16,023 nucleotides of DNA from assembly GCA_036005125.1 (NCBI GenBank), contig DASYQV010000113.1, positions 1-16,023 of the forward strand. The letters run 5' to 3'. A model generated the notes under the pieces. That model saw nothing but the letters and a program-made list of their open reading frames with translations. It was not told the DNA's origin and made no database searches. Numbering within the stretch: position 1 is the first letter of the stretch; the number at the start of each line of letters is the position of its first letter. Position numbers and translations under genes: made by a program. This stretch comes from DASYQV01 sp036005125 (GTDB lineage: Bacteria; Acidobacteriota; Vicinamibacteria; Vicinamibacterales; UBA2999). Of this stretch, positions 12,210 to 16,023 are shown piece after piece.

Positions 12210-13271
12210 TCAGCGAAGCGGATAGCGAGCGACGCGATCGCCGCGGACGCTGCCGATCCAGATTTCTTTTCCCACCTGCAGCGCGGCCGTCGCCCCGAAG
12301 AACACATCGCTCGAGGGATAATTGACGATCTCCTTCGCCTTCATGGTCTCAGGATCGAGCCTCGCCACTCTGGCTGCCGCATCGGGACATTTCTTCCGCA
12401 GACACTCGGTGGCCTTTTCGATCGTCGGCGCATAGTGACCGGCAGTAAGCAGGGAACCATCTGCCTGCCAGCGTATGTTGTCCGGATGGAAGGTCACGTC
12501 GATGACGTCCTTCTTCACCGGCGTCTGCCCTCGGGAGATCCGCACCACCTGGCTGGCGGGCCACAGGTTGATGTACAGCCATTTCCCGTCCTTCGACACC
12601 TCGATGCCGTTCGGACCGCGCCCTTCGCTTCCAGGAATCATCGTCCAGCCAGCGGACGAGTGCCATTCCCAGACCTCGCCGCTGTTGGAGCCGGCGATCG
12701 CAAGGTCGCGCGCCTTCGGCAACGTGCGGCGGTAGGGATTCGTCACCACGAACCCGTCGCCGGGCAGCGGCGCCACCGCGTTTCCGGCCACACTCTCCGG
12801 AGCCACCACGCATCCCACCCAGGTCAGGGTCGGCGCCTTCGTCTTGACGTCCAGGTCGAACACTTCGATCGATTCACGGGCGCCGTGATAGACAAGGTAC
12901 AGCGTGTGAACTCCGCCGCGACCCGGACGCAGGTTGATGCCGTGCGCGCTGATCTTCTCTTTTCCAACGGCGTCGAGCGGGCCCGGACACGAGGAGTACG
13001 TTCGCGAGTCGAGCTTTTCCTGCGCGCTCGCGGATGGGAAGATCCGCGTTGCCTGATGGTCGTGCGTGTTGACGAGGTGAATGCCGCCGCCGTTCATTCC
13101 AGAGACGACGACCCAGTCGCCCCCCGGGACCGCGACGAGATCTTCGGGGTTGACGGTGCCGCACACGAACTTGACATTGCCGTCCGGGGCGCAATCCGCG
13201 GCCCGGGTTCCGCCCGTCGGCAACACGCAGGTGGCGAGAGCCAACCCAAGCAGCAATGATCGAGCTTTCAT
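12210..13271 (-). CDS. Exported paraoxonase/arylesterase-like beta-propeller
   Basis: Protein of 353 residues with a signal peptide (1-25, LLLGLALATCVLPTGGTRAA). The six-bladed propeller keeps, in order, landmarks of serum paraoxonase: NPEDLVAVPGG with E43 and D44, AHGINL with H110, LYLVYHGARESIEVF with H129, VAGNAVAPL with N164, GPNGIEVSKDGKWLYIN with N221, and HPDNIRW with D264 and N265. These correspond to the calcium ligands and the His dyad of PON1, and the length is also alike. It is likely a calcium-dependent lactonase or arylesterase in the periplasm; SMP-30/gluconolactonase-like is the broader call. GGAGG 5 bases before the ATG at 13271 decides the start. It is third in the row after the copper monooxygenase-like and Ig-like genes, separated by a 106-base gap with heptamer repeats. 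Confidence 0.82.
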   Translation of the reverse strand: MKARSLLLGLALATCVLPTGGTRAADCAPDGNVKFVCGTVNPEDLVAVPGGDWVVVSGMNGGGIHLVNTHDHQATRIFPSASAQEKLDSRTYSSCPGPLDAVGKEKISAHGINLRPGRGGVHTLYLVYHGARESIEVFDLDVKTKAPTLTWVGCVVAPESVAGNAVAPLPGDGFVVTNPYRRTLPKARDLAIAGSNSGEVWEWHSSAGWTMIPGSEGRGPNGIEVSKDGKWLYINLWPASQVVRISRGQTPVKKDVIDVTFHPDNIRWQADGSLLTAGHYAPTIEKATECLRKKCPDAAARVARLDPETMKAKEIVNYPSSDVFFGATAALQVGKEIWIGSVRGDRVARYPLR

Positions 13272-13276
13272 CGGAG

Positions 13277-13281
13277 CCTCC
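13277..13281 (-). promoter_or_regulatory. Ribosome binding site of the paraoxonase-like gene
   Basis: GGAGG on the minus strand lies 5 bases before the ATG at 13271. It favours this start over an in-frame codon at 13286, which lies upstream of the site. Confidence 0.75.
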
Positions 13282-13288
13282 AACACGG

Positions 13289-13377
13289 GATTCTCGATTC
13301 TTGATTCTTGATTGAAAACCGTTCATCACACGTCCAATCAAGAATCATGAATCATGAATCATGAATCGTGAATCGTG
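13289..13377. repeat. Inverted arrays of a GATTC heptamer
   Basis: 13289-13314 is a run of about 7-bp units (TGATTCT type). 13335-13377 is a run of the opposite orientation (AGAATCA, then ATGAATC repeated, drifting to GTGAATC). The facing runs can pair (GATTCTTGATTG with CAATCAAGAATC) around a 20-base loop. The array begins right after the stop of the Ig-like gene at 13378 and ends just before the next gene's ribosome binding site, so it can form a hairpin inside the message. Confidence 0.75.
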
Positions 13378-14319
13378 TCACCTCGTCCCGGGGCGCGCCA
13401 CAACGACGGTCACGTCGACCGGAGCGGTGTACATGCGATTATCGGCAACGGCGCGAACGACGTACGTCCCGGGCTCGCTGAATCGCACGGTGGTTCGTGC
13501 CTGCCCGCCGTCCGAATTGACAGGAACGGCCTGGGGGTCGAAGGTAATCTTTCCAGGCCCGCGGTAGTGAAGCCACGAGACCGCGAGTCCTGTTTCCTGA
13601 GCCAGGCGCCATTTCACCATGTCCTGAGTGACGGCACCCACGCGAAGATCGGTCCAGGGCACACCGTTGATGCTCAGCGTTCCCGGCGTGGGTTCGGGCG
13701 GCGCCTGGGACGCGGCGCGCTGCGGCCGGCGGGCCGGCTCCCCTGCACCGCTGGCCGACACGGTCAAGACGACATTCTCCGGCAGCGTGACCTTGACCTT
13801 GTCATCGCCGACGACGTGGATCGACGGAGGACGACGAGCGCCAACCGCAGTTCCAACCGGCCTTGCGTGGATCTCGCCGGTACGGTTGGCAAGCCAGACG
13901 AACTCATCGAGCTCCCAGACCGGCCACAGGCGTCCGACCGCTTTGGACGTGCGTCCATTGTGAGTCACCGTCCAGACGAGATCGGTCTTCTCGCCCCAGT
14001 CCGCGGGCACCTGCACTTTGAACACAAACGATTGCCGTCTGGGATAGAAATGGGTGGGCTGTCCGCGGTCGGCGGGGCCCGGCGCGAACGAGTTCTCCGG
14101 GCCCACCGGAATCTCCAGTTCCTCGATATAGTTCCTGTTCAGATACCCGAACACCATATTGAAGGTTCCATCCGGATTTCGCTCCCACCCTTCAAACGCG
14201 GGCTGGACATTCTGAGCAGAGGAGTAGGTCGTTTGCGCGGTGCCCGGTATCCCGGCGGCCGACACGAGCAGCGTCACAGCCACGACGCGGAGAACACCAC
14301 CGAGGATACGGGCTCTCAT
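13378..14319 (-). CDS. Exported protein of unknown function with Ig-like C-terminus
   Basis: Protein of 313 residues with a signal peptide (about 1-29, VVAVTLLVSAAGIPGTAQ). The N-terminal half carries GWERNPDGTFNMVFGYLNRN (44-63), then EELEIPVGPENSF, QPTHFYPRRQSFVFKVQVP and DLVWTVTHNGRTSKAVGRLW. I have the impression of having seen this opening beside c-type cytochrome genes in related bacteria, but cannot verify it here. A proline/alanine-rich linker lies at about 195-215. The C-terminal part (VRFSEPGTYVVRAVADNRMY) is an Ig/PKD-like beta-sandwich. There are no Cys residues and no catalytic motif. Its start overlaps the stop of the cytochrome-monooxygenase gene (ATGA), so the two are translationally coupled. 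A role as assembly, binding or surface partner of that enzyme is inferred. Confidence 0.85.
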   Translation of the reverse strand: MRARILGGVLRVVAVTLLVSAAGIPGTAQTTYSSAQNVQPAFEGWERNPDGTFNMVFGYLNRNYIEELEIPVGPENSFAPGPADRGQPTHFYPRRQSFVFKVQVPADWGEKTDLVWTVTHNGRTSKAVGRLWPVWELDEFVWLANRTGEIHARPVGTAVGARRPPSIHVVGDDKVKVTLPENVVLTVSASGAGEPARRPQRAASQAPPEPTPGTLSINGVPWTDLRVGAVTQDMVKWRLAQETGLAVSWLHYRGPGKITFDPQAVPVNSDGGQARTTVRFSEPGTYVVRAVADNRMYTAPVDVTVVVARPGTR

Positions 14320-15665
14320 GGCTGGTTGCTCGTCCTGACGCCCGCCGTGGCCTGACGCGCCCTGACCTGCTCGCGGAATTCCTCATCCGTCAGCGTGTAC
14401 CAACTGACGTGCGCGAACGCCATGTCATCACTCGACCGTCTTCCGAAGCCCACCCAGTTGTCCGGATCCGGATTCCATTTGTTGGCTTTGGTGTTGTCGT
14501 GCCAGCTGATCACGTGCAGCATCGTTCCCTTTGCCAGCAGCGGCTGCACGTCGTCCGCGTAGTTGTAGGCGATATGCCAGCCGAAGTCCCAGTTCACGCA
14601 GCTCAATGTCTCCTTGCGACCGTTCGGATATATCGCCTCGAGGCATTGTCGCTTTCCGCGGTTGTGAAGGTGGGGCTGGAACACGGTCATCCGGATGTTG
14701 TCCTGCAGCAGCAGATAACCGTCCGTGCGGATATTGTCCTCGCCTGCCGGAAGGTCGAGATCCTCGGTCCACCCGACTCGCGATCTGATGATCTTGTGCT
14801 TCGGCTCGTACCCTTTTGGATAGAACCACAGGGCGAGGCTCGTTCGATCCGTGGTTCGCCTGCCGTTGGCGGCGTAATGCATGTTGAACTGGATTTTCGT
14901 GCCGGCCTTGATCAGAGCGCCCGTGCCCTCGGGAAAGATGTCTCCGGTCTTGCCCAGCGCGTACTCGGTGCCGAAGCCCTCCCCGCTCGGGAGACCCGAC
15001 TCGGTGAACATCGCTGTCGTGGCGTGGTGAACGACGGGGAATCCCTCCAGGGAGGGCTTGGTCTCGTGCGCCATGATCCAGCGGTCCTCCGTCAGGCGCG
15101 AGTCGGTGACGACGTCGATCCACGCATTTGCGCCGGTGGGCGGAACGACGATCGGTTCCGCGAGCGGGACGATCAAGTCCGGTTGACGGCCGAGCGCGTC
15201 GACCAGCGTCCACTTGCTGTTGTCCGAGAATTCGAGCGGCCTCGGCATGTCGGCCGGATTCCCCCGCGGCGCTCCGCTGTCCACCCATCTCGTGATGGTG
15301 GCGATGTCCGCGGCGTTCAACGACCGATCGCCCTTGAATTTCTGGATCCCCACGGTCCTGTCGATCGTCCACGGCGGCATGGTCCGCGCGACGACCTTCT
15401 GCCTGATCGACCGGGCCCACGGCCGCGCGTCCTCGTAGGTGAGCAGCGACATGGGCGCAACCGAGCCGGGCCGGTGGCAAACCTGACACGAGCGTTGAAA
15501 AATCGGCGCGACGTCTCTGGTGAACGTGACCTCCTGTCCCGTCGCTCTTGCCGCATCCTGCGGCTGTGCCGCCGAGGGGGCCTGGACGAGACCGATCACG
15601 GCACCGAATGCAATCGGCGTCAGCAGGCGCACACCGATCGACCGAAGCAGGTTCGCCGTACGCAT
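14316..15665 (-). CDS. Cytochrome c fused to a PHM/DBM-like copper monooxygenase domain
   Basis: Protein of 449 residues with a signal peptide (about 1-33, ending PSAAQ). A cytochrome c domain (about 46-135) carries C60-Q-V-C63-H64 as the haem site and M96 in TMPPW as probable axial ligand. A long two-part domain (about 150-425) follows. Its motifs match the copper ligands of peptidylglycine alpha-hydroxylating and dopamine beta-monooxygenase in order: VVHHATTAMF (H213, H214), IQFNMHYAANG (H263), FQPHLHNRGK (H332, H334) and SSDDMAFAHVSWY (M415). All six ligand positions are present. The predicted role is O2-dependent hydroxylation in the periplasm, with the cytochrome supplying electrons. AGGAGGT 7 bases before the ATG at 15665 decides the start. 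It is first in the row of three exported proteins. The substrate is unknown. Confidence 0.83.
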   Translation of the reverse strand: MRTANLLRSIGVRLLTPIAFGAVIGLVQAPSAAQPQDAARATGQEVTFTRDVAPIFQRSCQVCHRPGSVAPMSLLTYEDARPWARSIRQKVVARTMPPWTIDRTVGIQKFKGDRSLNAADIATITRWVDSGAPRGNPADMPRPLEFSDNSKWTLVDALGRQPDLIVPLAEPIVVPPTGANAWIDVVTDSRLTEDRWIMAHETKPSLEGFPVVHHATTAMFTESGLPSGEGFGTEYALGKTGDIFPEGTGALIKAGTKIQFNMHYAANGRRTTDRTSLALWFYPKGYEPKHKIIRSRVGWTEDLDLPAGEDNIRTDGYLLLQDNIRMTVFQPHLHNRGKRQCLEAIYPNGRKETLSCVNWDFGWHIAYNYADDVQPLLAKGTMLHVISWHDNTKANKWNPDPDNWVGFGRRSSDDMAFAHVSWYTLTDEEFREQVRARQATAGVRTSNQP

Positions 15666-15672
15666 GGTCGTT

Positions 15673-15679
15673 ACCTCCT
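15673..15679 (-). promoter_or_regulatory. Ribosome binding site of the monooxygenase-like gene
   Basis: AGGAGGT on the minus strand lies 7 bases before the ATG at 15665. It rules out the in-frame codon at 15689, whose extension would be encoded by the site itself. Confidence 0.8.
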
Positions 15680-15848
15680 CAACCGCCAACGAACGAACAT
15701 GGTAGCTCTGTTCAAGTCCGACGGCTCGCTAAAGTTGCGGGGAGGCGGCTATCGGTGCGAAGGGCCGGAGGGCAGAGAGGGCCGGAGTACGAGGACGCCG
15801 AGCGATGTTAACGCCTGGCGTTGCAGAGGAGCGCAGAGACGGATGTGA

Positions 15849-15916
15849 AACGCCGACCGCCCGAGAACGCAGAGAATTTTGAAAACATGCTCGGCGGTCT
15901 CAGCGAGCTCGGCGTT
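15849..15916. repeat. Long-hairpin repeat, copy D
   Basis: It begins AACGCCGACCGC and ends GAGCTCGGCGTT, with CGCAGAGAATTTTGAAAAC between the arms. It shares the outer arms and the CAGAGAATTTT centre with copy A at 7982, 7.8 kb away. The stem is imperfect. It shows that the element family is dispersed and not confined to the tandem cluster. Confidence 0.7.
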
Positions 15917-16023
15917 AAAACCCCCTCCGCGGACTCCGCTGACGCTGCGCGCCCGGGTCGCACGGGCGCCACCGGCCTCAACGCGTGCTCGAACGCGACT
16001 TCGAGCTCGATCTCTCCTCCGCC

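Larger units (their letters stand above)
15666..16023. other. Upstream region and repeats, no gene recognised
   Basis: The first 60 or so bases must hold the promoter of the cytochrome-monooxygenase gene. No convincing -35/-10 pair was seen. From about 15750 the DNA is repeat-like: GGGCCGGAG twice, AACGCCTGGCGTT (15810-15822, a minimal palindrome) and a long-hairpin copy at 15849-15916. The last 100 bases show no recognisable protein start or end. Confidence 0.6.

Noticed and set aside
13289..13377. CRISPR-like array of short repeats
   Set aside because: The units are 7 bp without spacers; it is a microsatellite-type inverted run.
14409..15848. Long plus-strand open frame (about 479 codons) opposite the cytochrome-monooxygenase gene
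   Set aside because: It is antisense to a gene with clear motifs, is rich in Arg, Val and Asp, has no recognisable domain, and is of the kind GC-rich coding DNA produces by chance.

Overview
The window looks like a chromosomal segment of a high-GC soil bacterium, most probably an acidobacterium of the Vicinamibacteria type. This is inferred from the gene content: an ATPase-less duplicated FtsX/MacB-type permease, many exported quinoprotein, cytochrome c, propeller and S15-type hydrolase proteins, and intergenic spaces full of palindromic repeats. No rRNA, tRNA, transposase, integrase, phage gene or CRISPR array was seen.

Layout. (1) 10-4174, minus strand: a large orphan ADOP-type permease, then a bactofilin and a NAPE-PLD-like metallo-beta-lactamase-fold hydrolase 21 bases apart. 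The space between permease and bactofilin (1431-1706) holds an unusual array of TGATCA palindromes inside a large inverted repeat. (2) 4345-5190, plus strand: an alpha/beta hydrolase of the non-heme chloroperoxidase type, convergent with (3) a small exported cytochrome c'-like protein (5334-5918, minus). The two share a strong hairpin. (4) 6022-7953, plus: an exported PQQ-type beta-propeller dehydrogenase, divergent from the cytochrome. A palindromic repeat lies inside its coding region just after the signal peptide. (5) 7954-9168: repeat-rich DNA with three to four long-hairpin elements (two in a 144-bp tandem duplication), a small LuxR-type HTH gene that looks split or reduced, and further hairpin repeats. 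(6) 9169-12074, plus: two translationally coupled genes, an exported protein of unknown function and a CocE/NonD-type S15 hydrolase. (7) 12210-15665, minus: three exported proteins in a row: a cytochrome c fused to a PHM/dopamine-beta-monooxygenase-like copper domain, an Ig-like protein of unknown role overlapping it by ATGA, and a paraoxonase-like six-bladed propeller. (8) 15666-16023: promoter region plus another copy of the long-hairpin repeat.

How the genes may work together. Most products carry signal peptides, so the segment encodes mainly periplasmic or cell-surface chemistry: quinoprotein oxidation with a neighbouring cytochrome, copper-dependent oxygenation with a built-in cytochrome, and lactone/ester or amide hydrolysis. 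The most novel candidate system is the minus-strand cassette 12210-15665. Its first protein keeps all six copper-ligand positions of the PHM/DBM fold and carries its own haem domain; its last keeps the paraoxonase calcium ligands and His dyad. The substrate is unknown. The second unusual aspect is the number of distinct palindromic repeat families (at least six), one of which has entered a reading frame.
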